A stretch of DNA of 64,000 bases from Tessaracoccus coleopterorum (GTDB lineage Bacteria; Actinomycetota; Actinomycetes; Propionibacteriales; Propionibacteriaceae), in NCBI RefSeq assembly GCF_011174705.1, contig NZ_JAANIJ010000001.1:2294001-2358000 (forward strand), written 5' to 3'. A program made the position numbers and the translations under genes. Positions 19,577-29,511 of this stretch are shown one piece after another. How positions within the stretch are numbered: position 1 is the stretch's first letter; the number at the start of each line of letters is the position of its first letter. Under the pieces are notes generated by a model that was not told the DNA's origin, did no database searches, and saw only the letters and a program-made list of their open reading frames with translations.

Positions 19577-20598
19577 CTCAGCTGTTGGTCCGAGCGGGAC
19601 CGAGGCTCATTCCCTCGCCGTAGATGCAGGGGATTGAGGTGTTGGCAACCTGGGGCGGTTCGCCGTTGAGTTGCGCCACGAGCGAGTCGACGGCGAGGCG
19701 CCCGAGGGCTGTGCCGGGAACATCCATCGTGGTGAGTGGGGGTTGGACATCTCGCTGACACCCATGGAGGTGGCCAGGCCGATGATCGAGACATCGCCGG
19801 GGATTGAAAGTCCACGGCTCTGCAGTGCGGAGTAGACGCCGAATGTTGCCAACTCGTTCATGGTCATGAAGGAGGTGACGCCTGGGTGTGAGTCGAGGAT
19901 CTCCGCCGCCACCTGTCTGCCCGCGGAGGGGGTGTCCTCGCAGGTGCGGGCGATCGGGGAGAGGCCCAGGTCGGTGAGGTAGGCCCGATACGCCTGGTCG
20001 GCGCGCACCGAGGGCCCGTACCCCGTGGCGAGCGACTGGCTCGAGTGGTTGATGAAGGCGATCTCGCGGTGACCAAGCCCTACCAACCGGTCGACGGTCT
20101 CCTGGACGGTCGTACCGAAGTCGATGTCAACGCTGGAGCGTGAGCTGATGTCACGCGTGGCGCCGATCATGGCGTAGGGCACCCCGGCGGCGTCGAGGGC
20201 ATCCGCCCTCGCGTCATCGAGATGGACGCTCATCATGAGCACGCCGTCGGCCTGGCCCTGTGCGACCAGGCTGCTCATCATGCGGGTGTCGTCGTGTGGG
20301 ATGGGCCAGAGCACCAGGTGGTAGCCGAGTTCCCGTGCCCGCTCCGCGGCCGCGTGGATGAACTCCCCCCGGTGGTCCCGACGCCGCGGTCGGCGTCTGG
20401 GTAGAGCATCGCGAGGACGCTTGTCTTCCTGCTCGCCAGCGAGCGGGCACTGGCGTTGGGCTGATAGCCGAGTTCCGCCATGGCCGCCTCGATGCGCGCC
20501 TTGGTGGCCGGGCGGATGGGGCGGGCCCCGGATAGCGCGTAGGACACCGTCGAGACGGATACGCCTGCCTGGCGTGCGACGTCTGTGATGGTGGCCAT
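19577..20598 (-). CDS. LacI-family regulator of the xyloside locus (two frameshifts)
   Basis: LacI/GalR regulator of about 341 residues. The helix-turn-helix MATITDVARQAGVSVSTVSY and hinge ASARSLASRKT are clear, and the periplasmic-binding-like core includes DIDFGTTVQETVDRLVGLGH. Single bases are missing near 20375 and 19737; correcting the second (AACCCC[C]ACTC) gives PPLTTMDVPGTALG and an end at PARTNS. ATG at 20598. It precedes the importer genes in the same direction, so it may be cotranscribed with them and autoregulated through the operators just upstream. Confidence 0.88.
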
Positions 20599-20617
20599 GG
20601 AACACTCCCTCGTGTCG

Positions 20618-20644
20618 TCGAAGCGCTTAGTCGAAGCGTTTCGA
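20618..20644. promoter_or_regulatory. Two LacI-type operators upstream of the regulator
   Basis: TCGAAGCGCTTA (20618-20629, with a perfect AAGCGCTT core) and TCGAAGCGTTTCGA (20631-20644, nearly perfect palindrome) lie 20-46 nt upstream of the ATG. Both carry the central CG pair typical of LacI-family operators. Confidence 0.72.
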
Positions 20645-20730
20645 TGACATGAGTATGTATCGGGTCGCAACTTAAGTCAAGGGCAATGCGTCACAACTTG
20701 ATAACGAATCGGGATGTGCGCTGACAGGCG

Positions 20731-20767
20731 CCGACGCCCGGGCTGGATCATCCGGCCCGGGCGTCGG
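20731..20767 (-). terminator. Hairpin downstream of lysS
   Basis: CCGACGCCCGGGC, 11-nt loop, GCCCGGGCGTCGG: a perfect 13-bp stem beginning 10 nt after the lysS stop on the minus strand. No T run follows, as is common for high-GC actinobacterial terminators. The rest of 20645-20730 shows nothing else clear. Confidence 0.65.
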
Positions 20768-20777
20768 GAGGGGTGGG

Positions 20778-22293
20778 TCAGGCCTGTGGGCGCAGCAACG
20801 GGTAGAGAATCGTCTCGCGGATCCCGACGCCGGTCAGCAGCATGATGAGGCGGTCGATGCCGAGGCCGAGGCCACCCATGGGGGCACACCGAACTCGAGG
20901 GCCTCCAGGAAGTCGGCGTCGAGCGCCATCGCCTCCGGGTCGCCTGCGGCCGCCTTGAGTGACTGAGCCACCAGCACCTCGCGCTGGACGATCGGGTCGA
21001 TCAGCTCGGTGAAGCCGGTGCCGCGCTCCATGCCTCCGATGATCAGGTCCCAGGCCTCGACCTTCCCGCGCTCGGTGCGGTGCGGGCGGGCCAACGGCTG
21101 CGCGATCGACGGGTAGTCGTAGACGAAGGTGGGCTGCAGCAGCCCCGGTTCCACGAGCTCCTCGAACAGCTTCATCGCCATCTTGTCCGCGGCGAGCTTG
21201 GGGTCGTACTCGATGTCGCGACCCTCTGCGATCGCCCGCAGGTGCTCGAGCGGGGTGTCGACCGTGACCTCCTCGCCGACGGCCGAGGACAGTGCCGGGT
21301 AGACGGGCAGCCACTCCCATTCGCCGTCGAGATCGATGACGCCCTTCGGGGTCTCCACCTGACGTGAGCCGACGGCGTCGGCCGCGGCCACCACGATGTC
21401 CTGGATCAGGCGCGCGATGGTGCGCTGGTCGCCCCAGGACTGGTAGGCCTCGAGCATGGTGAACTCCGCCGAGTGGCTGGAGTCGATGCCCTCGTTGCGG
21501 AAGACGCGGCCGAGTTCGAAGACGCGGTCGGCACCGCCGACCATGGTGCGCTTCAGGTGCAGCTCGAGTGCGATGCGCAGGCTCATGTCGATGTCGAACG
21601 CGTTGATGTGCGTCTCGAACGGGCGGGCGGCCGCGCCGCCGTGCACGAGCTGCAGAATCGGTGTCTCGACCTCGAGGTAGTCGCGGGCGTAGAGCGTCTC
21701 GCGGACGGCGCGGGTGATGGCAGAGCGCTTGCGGAGGATGTCGCGGGCCTCGTCGCGGACGATCAGGTCGACGTAGCGGCGACGCACGCGGGCCTCCTCC
21801 GACAGGTCCTTGTGGAGGACGGGCAGCGGCCGCAGCGACTTGGCTGCCATCCGCCACTCGGAAACCATGATCGACAGCTCGCCTCGCTTGGAGGCGATGA
21901 CGCGACCGCTGACCCACACGAAGTCGCCGAGATCGACGTCGCTCTTCCAGGCGTTGAGCGCCTCCTCGCCGACCTCGGCGAGAGAGAGCATCACCTGCAG
22001 TCGCTCACCATTGTCGTCAGGGGTGAATCCGTCCTGCAGCGTGGCGAAGGCGAGCTTGCCGGTATTGCGGATGAACACGACGCGGCCGCCAGCGGTGACG
22101 ACGTCCTGCGTCTCCTCGCCTGCCTCAAGGTGCCCCAGCCGGCGCGGATCTCGCGGAGGGTGTGGGTGCGCGTCAGATCGGCCGGGTAGGCCTCGACTCC
22201 GGCGTCCAGTAGGCGCTGGCGCTTCTCCTTGCGGATGGCGGTCTGCTCGGAGTCACTTGGCAACTGGTCAGGCGTCTTGGTCACGCGCGACAT
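20778..22293 (-). CDS. lysS: Lysyl-tRNA synthetase, class II (two frameshifts)
   Basis: Charges tRNA-Lys. An N-terminal OB-fold (GKLAFATLQDG to FVWVSGRVIASKRGELSI) precedes the class II core: motif 2 FELGRVFRNEGIDSSH and motif 3 GLGIDRLIMLLTG. About 505 residues, the usual length for a bacterial LysS, with no membrane-bound LysX-type N-terminus. Frameshifts near 22135 (GWG/HLEAGEET) and 20885 (FGVPP/MGGLG). ATG at 22293. It stands alone, with a terminator hairpin behind it. Confidence 0.93.
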
Positions 22294-22377
22294 CCTACCG
22301 TCGACGCGGCCGGCGAGGCCTCCTCGGGCGGGTCGCTCCCGGGATCCGCGGCCCGGGGCGACGATACGCTTGCGGGC

Positions 22378-22870
22378 ATGACCGTCCAGCCACCGCGACC
22401 CGACGGGGGACAGCGACCCCGGCCGCAGCCCATGGCGCCCAGGCAGCCGAATCCTCGGCCGCCGGCGGCGCCGGTGCCCCGCAACCACAGGTCGCCGGGG
22501 GCCGCGTTCCGAGGCCCACGCCGTCGGCACCGCCGATCTCGCCGCAGCCCCAGCGTGACATCGACCCGCGGGAGCCTGCCAACGTTTCCTACCCGATCCC
22601 CGTGGCCACCACGGATTTCCTGCCCGGCAGCGAGATCACGGGAGTGGTCGGGCTGGTCATCGGGTGTCGACCCGGCCGCGGGACCTCGCCCACAATCCCG
22701 AGATGGGGTTCATCAATACTGCCGCCCGACAGGACGCGGTCGGCGCGATGGTGAAACTCGCGCTGGAGCTGGGAGCGGACGCTGTCGTCGGGGTGCGGTT
22801 CGACGGCGGGAAGATCAGTGAGACGGTCAGCGAACTGACGGCCTACGGCACGGCTGTGCGGCTCCGGTAG
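22378..22870 (+). CDS. YbjQ/UPF0145-like protein with Pro-rich leader (frameshifts)
   Basis: Residues about 70-163 match the small YbjQ/UPF0145 fold: TTDFLPGSEITGVVGLVIG, then VKLALELGADAVVGVRFDGG and YGTAVRL. The preceding 60-70 residues are Pro/Gln/Arg-rich and probably disordered. Frameshifts near 22495 and 22668 break it. ATG at 22378, divergent from lysS 84 nt away. The family is often called heavy-metal-binding, but its function is not established. Confidence 0.7.
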
Positions 22871-22973
22871 AGCTGGCCCAGATGGGTAAAACCCGTAGCC
22901 AGTCATCATAAATCGCCGAAAATTGTTGCCCCGGGTAGTTCCATAACGTATCGAACGGGGGTAGAATCGGAGC

Positions 22974-24361
22974 ATGTTGGACGGCCCGTTCCCGAACACC
23001 CGCGATGAGGCCATCGCGCGGCTGGAACAGGGCCTCGACCAGTGGAATGCGGCCCCACCAGAGGCCTCCGTCACCCGGAACACGAGTTGGAGCAGTTGGC
23101 CTCCCTCAACACCCTGATCGACCGACTGCTCGCCACCCGCTCCCTGGCCATCTCCGACGCTGACCGGCGCCGTGTTGCGGAGGCTGCGACGGGGTTGACG
23201 ATGGCTGTGTGGCTGAAGTCGACGCGGCGGGCGACGAAGGGTGAGGCGACCGGGATCATCTTCGCCGGCCATGACCTGGCCGCACATCCCGAGGTCGGGC
23301 GGGCGGCGGTGGATGGGCGGTCTCGACCAGGCAGGCCGCGTGTATCACGGCGATGCTCGACGATCTCCCGTCCCGGTTGACGCTGGAGCAGCAGGGCAGG
23401 GCGGCGGAGTTCCTGGTCGCGAAGGCCGCTCGGCTCGACACGAACGGGTTGAAGCGCCTCGCCAGCGAAGCGCTGGACGCCGCGGATCCGGTCGAGTCGG
23501 AGGCTGATGCGGCGCAGCGGGAGCAGGTGCGGTTGGAGGCGCAGCAGCGTCGCGCGGAACGGAACCGGGCGTTCCGGTACCACTACGACGACGGATCGCT
23601 CCATTTCTCCGGTCAGGTCCCCGCCGTCGACGGCGCCGAACTGGTCCGCCTGGTCGAAGCCAGGGCCGAAGCCGTCAAGCGTGCCACCCGTGACGATCGA
23701 CGCTCGGCAGGCGTGGGGCGGCCTGAGGTGACTCCGGAGCAGCGCGCCGCGGACGCGTTCATGGCCATCATCCACGGACATGACACCTCGGGTGTGCGGG
23801 TGGCGCAGGACCGGGCCCGGGTCGTGGTCCACCTCGACGAAGACACCCTCCACCGTCGCGTTGAGCAGGCAGGAGTGCTGCCGTCGGGGCAGAAGATCCC
23901 GCAGGTGAGTTGCGGCGCCTGTGCTGCGACGCTGACCTCACCCCGTCGTCCTCGGGTCCGCCTCTGAGGTGTTGGATCTGGGCCGAACGCGGCGGCTGGT
24001 GTCCGATGAGATGCGCCTCGCGCTCACCATCCGTGACCGTGGCTGCGCGTTCCCCGGCTGCGACGCGGCCGACCATGAGTGTGAGGCCCATCACGTGATC
24101 CCGTGGTGGGATGGCGGCCCGACCTGCCTGGGGAACCTGGTCCTGCTGTGTCCGAAGCACCACAAACTGGTCGAACCACCCCGGATGCACCACCCGCCAG
24201 GCAGACCTCCAGACGGAACCCGAACCTCTGGGCGGGACTCTGCCCGGGAGCGGTGGCATGTCCGGATCGACGTCCATGGGATGCCCGAGTTCCTTCCCCG
24301 GCACGGCTCGACCCGACACGCTCCCCGATCCCGGCCACGGCACCCTGCCCTGACCGTCTGA
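22974..24361 (+). CDS. DUF222/HNH endonuclease protein, 13E12 type (frameshifts)
   Basis: Protein of about 462 residues: a helical DUF222 domain, then a C-terminal HNH nuclease. The HNH part is clear: CAFPGCDAADHECEAHH, then IPWWDGG, NLVLLCPKHHKLVE, with two zinc Cys and the catalytic His pair. The tail ERWHVRIDVHGMPEFLPR is typical of the family, which occurs in many copies in actinobacteria (REP13E12 of Mycobacterium). Frame breaks near 23065, 23315 and 23910. ATG 22974. Function is unproven; a mobile or homing role is often suspected. Six hairpin repeats follow directly downstream. Confidence 0.8.
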
Positions 24362-24491
24362 CCCGCCCCATCGGCGGGTCGGACGGTGCGCCCCGGCCCA
24401 GCTGAACATCCGGGAAGGCATCCACCGACCGGAGCCGGCCGTGATGGCGTCGTCCGCATCACCCCATCCGGTCCCCGCGAAGCAGCCGGGC

Positions 24492-24715
24492 AGTGGCCAC
24501 TATTTCCAGCAGGACCGACCAGAATCGGCCACTGGCCCATTTCTCCAGGAGGCCCGGCAGGAGGACGGGCAAGTCAGTGGGCACCTTTTCCAGGCAGACC
24601 GACCAGAATCGGCTACTGGCCCATTTTTCCAGGAGGCCCGGCAGGAGGACGGGCAAGTCAGTGGGCACCTTTTCCAGGCAGACCGACCAGAATCGGCCAC
24701 TGGCCCATTTTTCCG
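24492..24715 (+). repeat. Hairpin repeat block 1: three units, 84-bp period
   Basis: Three copies, starting at 24492, 24576 and 24660, of a 56-bp core. Each core runs from CAGTGG to CATTT(T/C)TCC and contains GACCGACCAGAATCGG and ACTGGCCCATTT. Two copies share the linker CCAGGAGGCCCGGCAGGAGG. Within the core CCGA/TCGG pair, and AGTGGCC can pair with GGCCACT in copy 1. The gap 24362-25063 (702 bp) contains these repeats and no supportable gene. Confidence 0.88.
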
Positions 24716-24846
24716 AGGCCCGGCAGCCCAGACCCGGCGCGCGCAGAACCATCCCCGTTGCTGCCAAGAACCCCAACCACCGCGCAACCCTGGCCGGTGG
24801 CCCAGACGGGGATCCCCGTCTGCCGCGACGCCACCAAGGAGCGGGG

Positions 24847-25048
24847 TAGTGGTCACTATCTTCAGCAGGACCGACCAGAATCGGATACTGGCCCATTTTT
24901 CCGAGGGCCCGGTAGAGGGCAGTGGCCAGTATTTTCAGCGGGACCGATCAGAATCGGCCACTGGCCCATTTTTCCGAGAGCCCTGAAGAGGGCAGTGGCC
25001 AGTATTTTCAGCGGGACCGACCAGAATCGGCTACTGGCCGATTTTTCC
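24847..25048 (+). repeat. Hairpin repeat block 2: three units, 73-bp period
   Basis: Three more copies of the same core, at 24847, 24920 and 24993, with shorter linkers (GAGGGCCCGGTAGAGGG type). The last copy has a perfect GGCCAGTA...TACTGGCC arm pair followed by ATTTTTCC, which is shaped like an intrinsic terminator on the plus strand. The last unit ends 15 nt before the stop of the convergent HAD gene. Confidence 0.88.
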
Positions 25049-25063
25049 GAGTGGTCCGGTAGG

Positions 25064-25718
25064 TCAGGCCAGGGCCACGCGGACGCCAGCCTCGACGGCC
25101 TCGAAGCGCAGCTCGGCGAGGGTCGCGACGCACAGGTCGGCACCCAACTCGTCGGCGGTGTGCCCGGTGGTCACCCCGATGACGGCGCAGCCGGCGGCGC
25201 GCGCCCCGGCGATCCCGGCGGGGCGTCCTCCACCACCAGGCAGCGGGCCGGGGCGAAGCCGAGCAGTTCGGCCGCCCGCAGGAACGAGTCCGGGGCGGGC
25301 TTTCCGTTCTTGACGGTGTCGCGCGGAACCACGACGGACGGCATCGGAAGGCCGGCCGCCCCATCCGGGCGGTGATGAGGCGCGTCGTGCACGAGGTCGC
25401 GATCGCCTTGCGGTGCTCGGGGATCGACTCAAGGGCGGCGAGGGCACCCGGAAGCGCGACGACGCCGTCGGTGTTGGAACACTCCAACTCGTCGATGCGC
25501 CGTCCGGCCGCCGGCGCGATGTCCGCGGGCAGCAACGCCCGGGCGACCGCCTCGGTGGGCATGCCGGTATAGCGCCGCATCTCCTCGAGGGCGATGCCGT
25601 ACTCCTCGGCGAAGATCCCGTAGGCCGTCATCATCGAGGCGTGGGAATCAGCCAGCGTGCCGTCGAAGTCGAAGATGACGGCGTCGAAGACCCCGAACGG
25701 CTCCTGCAGAGTGGTCAC
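25064..25718 (-). CDS. HAD-family phosphatase (frameshifts)
   Basis: HAD hydrolase, beta-phosphoglucomutase/phosphatase-like. Motif I FDAVIFDFDGTLADS holds the nucleophile Asp and its partner at about residues 17-19; motif III NGKPAPDSFLRAAELLG has the Lys; motif IV CLVVEDAP/AGIAGARAAG. The cap lies between. Frame breaks near 25355 and 25215. About 218 residues. Its GTG start overlaps the crgA stop as GTGA, so the two are translationally coupled. A small sugar or nucleotide phosphate is the expected substrate; nothing narrows it further. Confidence 0.83.
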
Positions 25719-25998
25719 TTCCAGAGCGTCATGAAGGAGAAGCACGCCACGATCAGGCCGAGGCCGATCGCGATGTTCCAGTCGCCCAGGGCCCGCATGA
25801 ACGGGATCGCCTGGCCGGCGAGGCTGTTGACGACCATCCACGCCACGCCGACGAGGCCGACGGGGATGAACACCGCGGGCACCCAGTTTCGGTTGGCCGG
25901 GCGAGGCGCTTCCTCTCGCTGCGCTGTTCAGCCAGTTCGGCTGAGTCCCTGCGCTGCTTCTTGACCTCGGCCTTCTTGCGGACCTTGGATTCGGGCAC
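25715..25998 (-). CDS. crgA: Cell division protein CrgA (one frameshift)
   Basis: Small actinobacterial membrane protein that interacts with FtsZ-ring and peptidoglycan synthesis proteins at the septum. A basic N-terminus (VPESKVRKKAEVKKQRR) precedes two helices: WVPAVFIPVGLVGVAWMVV and the one ending LIVACFSFMTLWK. GTG at 25998 with TAGGAGG upstream. A frameshift near 25885 falls between TE(T) and WVPAVF. About 95 residues. The position beside the DUF881 gene, trpG and pknB matches its place in mycobacteria. Confidence 0.87.
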
Positions 25999-26096
25999 TG
26001 GAGGCCTCCTAGACAAAAGATGTAACGGCGACCAGCCTAATTGAGTGTGCCCAGAATGCACACTCGGGCGTTGCGTGCGCGGTTAGGCTTGGCACC

Positions 26097-26866
26097 ATGA
26101 CGCTCCGGGACCGCATCGCGCAGCGGATCCCGCGCGTGCGCGCCAACATCGGGCAACAGCGTCGGCGCACGCCCCGTGGCCGCATCGCCACCATCCTGGT
26201 GTGCGTCCTCGCGGGGCTCATGATGAGCGTCGCAGCCGTGGCCGCCCGCGGCACCGACCTGCGTAGCGACCGTGGCGCCGACCTGCGCGACCTGATCGTC
26301 ACCCAGGCCGACCGGAACGAGGAACTGCGGGCAGCGGCGGCCGGACTCGACGCCGAGGTGTCCTCGCTGGCCGCCGCGCAGGGCGGAACCGGCGAGTTGG
26401 GCGAGCAGGTGCACGCCGCGGAGATCGCCGCAGGCCTCGTCGCCGTCGACGGTCCGGGTCTTTCGGTGACCCTGAGTGACGCGCCCTCCGACTTCCGGCC
26501 TGCCGGTGTCGACGACGATGCCCTCGTCGTGCACCAACAGGACATCCAGGCGGTGGTCAACGCGCTGTGGGACGGGGGAGCAGAGGCCATGACCATCCAG
26601 GGCAGCGGGTCATCTCCACCACAGGGATCAAGTGCGTGGGCAACACCGTCGTGCTGCACGGGATCCCGTACGCACCGCCCTACGTGATCGAGGCCATCGG
26701 CGACTCCGGCTCACTCCAGCAGGGGCTGGACGACTCGCGCGCGGTCCAGATCTACCGCCAGTACGTCGACGCCTACGGACTCGGCTACACGGTGAGCGTC
26801 CGGAGCGACCTGGAGTTGCCGGCCTACAGCGGAACCGTCGGCCTCCGCTTCGCCACGCAGGGCTGA
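26097..26866 (+). CDS. DUF881-family membrane-anchored protein (one frameshift)
   Basis: One N-terminal helix (RIATILVCVLAGLMMSVAAVA, about residues 29-50), a coiled-coil-like stretch (RNEELRAAAAGLDAEVSSL), then the DUF881 domain with GPGLSVTLSD, DIQAVVNALWDGGAEAMTIQ and CVGNTVVLHG. A base is missing near 26608, before ISTTG. About 257 residues. Orthologues sit between crgA and the TrpG-like gene in actinobacteria and are thought to act in cell division; the molecular role is unknown. ATG at 26097, divergent from crgA by 98 nt. Confidence 0.83.
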
Positions 26867-26874
26867 GCGCGGGC

Positions 26875-27511
26875 TCAGCGCAGCTTCGTCGACACCAGCG
26901 GCGAAAGCCCCACGGCGCGAGCCGGGGCCTCCGCGTCGCCGCACACCGCGAGCCAGTTCGCGAGCATCTGATAGCCGCCCTCGGTGAGCACCGACTCCGG
27001 ATGGAACTGCACGGCCTCGACGGCGAACTCGCGGTGGCGCACGGCCATGATCACGCCCGATTCGGTGCGGGCGGTCACCTCCAGGACGTCGGGAACGGTC
27101 TCCTCGACGATCGCGAGCGAGTGGTAGCGGGTGGTGGTGATGGGGGAAGGGAGCCCGGCGAAGACGCCTTTCCCCTTGTGGAAGACCGGCGACGTCTTGC
27201 CGTGCAGCAGTTCCGGAGCCCGGTCGACGACCCCGCCGTAGGCGACGCCCATGGCCTGCAGCCCGAGGCAGACGCCGAACAGCGGCACAACCCCGCCCAG
27301 GGTGCGCACGACGTCGACGCAGACACCCGCCTCCTCAGGGGAGCCCGGGCCGGGGACAGCAGGATGCCGTCGAACGCCTCGTGCCAGTCGGGCCGATCGA
27401 AACCGGGGCGTCGTTGCGCCACACCTCAACCTCGGCGCCGAGCTGGGCCAGGTACGAGACGATGTTGTAGACGAACGAGTCGTAGTTGTCGATGACGAGG
27501 ATGCGTGCCAC
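26875..27511 (-). CDS. TrpG/PabA-type glutamine amidotransferase (frameshifts)
   Basis: Class I amidotransferase that supplies ammonia for anthranilate or 4-amino-4-deoxychorismate synthesis. The N-terminus [20 protein letters not shown], nucleophile Cys in [13 protein letters not shown], and HP-E of the triad in [13 protein letters not shown] are all present. Frame breaks near 27400 and 27350. About 212 residues. GTG at 27511. No trpE or pabB partner is adjacent, which is usual for this copy beside pknB in actinobacteria, so trpG and pabA cannot be told apart. Confidence 0.88.
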
Positions 27512-27523
27512 GGCGCAATTGTG

Positions 27524-27560
27524 CCACCGGCCACGCACCCAGGGGATGCGTGACCGGTGG
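27524..27560 (-). terminator. Hairpin after pknB
   Basis: CCACCGGCCACGCA and TGCGTGACCGGTGG pair over 13 of 14 positions with a 9-nt loop, 20 nt beyond the pknB stop. It ends the kinase and elongation operon before the TrpG-like gene. Confidence 0.6.
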
Positions 27561-27579
27561 TCGGGCCTGTCTGCGACTG

Positions 27580-29444
27580 TCAGGGCGCGGGCGTCGTCTG
27601 CGCCGCGCCGGGTGACTCAGACGCGGCCTGGGCGATCGACACCTCGATCTCGGTGCCCCGCTCCACCACGTCGCCCTCCTTTACGGACTGCTGGAACACC
27701 AGCCCGGGGTCTGGTCGTCGGTGGGAACCATCAGGACCTTGATGCGGAATCCGGCGTCCTGCGCACGCTGGGTCGCCGCCGCCTCGTTCATACCGGTCAG
27801 GGACGGCACGACCGACTTGCCTGTGGCCACGGTCAGCGTGATGGGCGTGTTGAAGTCGACCGTCTTTCCCTCGCCCGGTTCGACAGAGATCACGCGCCCG
27901 GCCTCCGCGCCGATCGGTTCGGTGGCGGGATCGGCCTCACGGGCGGCTGGATATTGGTGAAGCCGAGGCCCTTGAGCAGGTCCTTCGCCGTTTCGTAGGG
28001 ACGTCGAGGACACTGGCGGGATCTCGGCCCCGGTCGCGCCGGTCGAGACGAAGTAGACCACCGTCGAACCCGGCTTCACCGGCATGTTGGGAATCGGATC
28101 CTGGCGGATGACCTTGCCCTTGTTCGCGTCGGTGCCCGCCTCCTCGCGGCGGTCCCCGACCAGGTCGGCGTCGCGCAGCAGGCGCTCGGCCTCGACCTCG
28201 GTCTTGTCCGTCAGGTCGGGGACGAGGACGTTCTGCGGGTCGGGGAGGCGCTCGGTGTCGGGCTCGGGCTGCTTGAGACGGTGGGGTGGGCGTGGGGTGG
28301 GCGACGCGGAGGGCTCCGCCGTCCCGGGGGCCGCTGAGCAGCATGGCGACTGCCACGATGATGCCCACGAGCACCAGCCCGGCGATGGTCAGCAGCACGA
28401 TGAGGCCCTTGCGGCTCTTCGGCTCCTCCTCGACCTCCTCCAACGCGTCCTCCGGAAGGTCGGGGCTGGCGGCGGGTACGGCGGGTACGGCCGCCGTGAC
28501 GGCCGGCGGGACGACGCCGCGGCGGGCGGTGGTCGTCATCGGGTCGCTCGGGATGATGCGGGTGGCCTGGTCGGCCTGGTTCAGCGCGAGCACAGGCTCG
28601 CCCGCGATGCAGCGGTTGATGTCATCGCGCATCTCGCTGGCATCGGAGTAACGGTCGCCGGGATCCTTCTCAAGGGACTTCAGGACGATGGCATCCATCG
28701 CCGGAGTCACCTCGGCATCGAGCTGGGACGGCGGGACGGGATCTCGCGCACGTGCTGGTAGGCCACCGAGACGGGGGAGTCGCCCTTGAACAGCGGCTGT
28801 GAGGTCAGCAGTTCGTACAGCAGGCAGCCGACGGAGTAGATGTCGGAGCGGTTGTCGACCTTCTCGCCGCGCGCCTGCTCAGGGGAGAGGTACTGGGCGG
28901 TACCGATCACGGCCGCCGTCTGCGTCATCGTGGCCGACGTGTCGGCGACGGCACGGGCGATGCCGAAGTCCATCACCTTGACGGTGCCGTTGGGCGTCAG
29001 CATCACATTGGCGGGCTTGATGTCGCGGTGCACGATCCCGGCCCGGTGCGCGTAGGCGAGCGCGTCCAGCACGCCGGCCGTGAACTCGAGGGCCCGTTCG
29101 GGCACGATCTTGCGTCCGTCGCGCAGCACCTCGCGCAGCGTCACGCCCTCGACGAGCTCCATCACGATGTAGGGCACCGACACGTCGGAGCCGGTGTCGC
29201 GTTCCTCGCCGGTGTCGTAGACGGCCACGATGTTCGGGTGGTTCAGGCCGGCGGCCGACTGCGCCTCACGGCGGAACCGCGCCTGGAAGGTGGGGTCGCT
29301 CGCCAGATCGACGCGCAGCCGCTTGACTGCGACGTCCCGCTCGAGACGCAGGTCACGGGCGCGCCACACCTCGGCCATGCCGCCCCGCCCGATGATCGCA
29401 TCGAGCTGGTAGCGGCCGCCGAGCAAGGCTCCTCGCTCTGTCAT
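27580..29444 (-). CDS. pknB: PknB-type Ser/Thr protein kinase with PASTA repeats (frameshifts)
   Basis: Membrane receptor kinase. The N-terminal kinase domain has [11 protein letters not shown] (P-loop), VAVKRL (Lys), [13 protein letters not shown] (catalytic loop), VMDFGIARA (DFG) and activation loop [17 protein letters not shown] with Thr residues. One helix ([21 protein letters not shown]) leads to three extracellular PASTA repeats, visible as [16 protein letters not shown], the segment ending [10 protein letters not shown], and [14 protein letters not shown]. Frame breaks near 28740, 28300, 28005, 27935 and 27710. About 622 residues. Last gene of the fhaA-fhaB-pstP-rodA-pbpA operon; the PASTA repeats sense muropeptides or lipid II in relatives. 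Confidence 0.92.
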
Positions 29445-29511
29445 CGCTGCCGGTCCTTTCGGTTTGTCCTGCACCATCTTGCCGAATGGGCATGAGAGGA
29501 ATCTGAGAACC

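Noticed and set aside
20778..22293. LysX-type enzyme (lysyl-phosphatidylglycerol synthesis)
   Set aside because: The gene has only the anticodon-binding and catalytic domains of LysS; no N-terminal membrane domain precedes it.
24492..25048. CRISPR array
   Set aside because: Six copies, but the intervening sequences are themselves repeated or similar, the periods are 73 and 84 bp, and no cas gene is present.
24386..25375. Open plus-strand frame through the hairpin repeats with recurring PTRIGHWPI
   Set aside because: The repeated peptide only reflects the DNA repeats, the frame ends antisense to the HAD gene, and there is no ribosome site or family resemblance.
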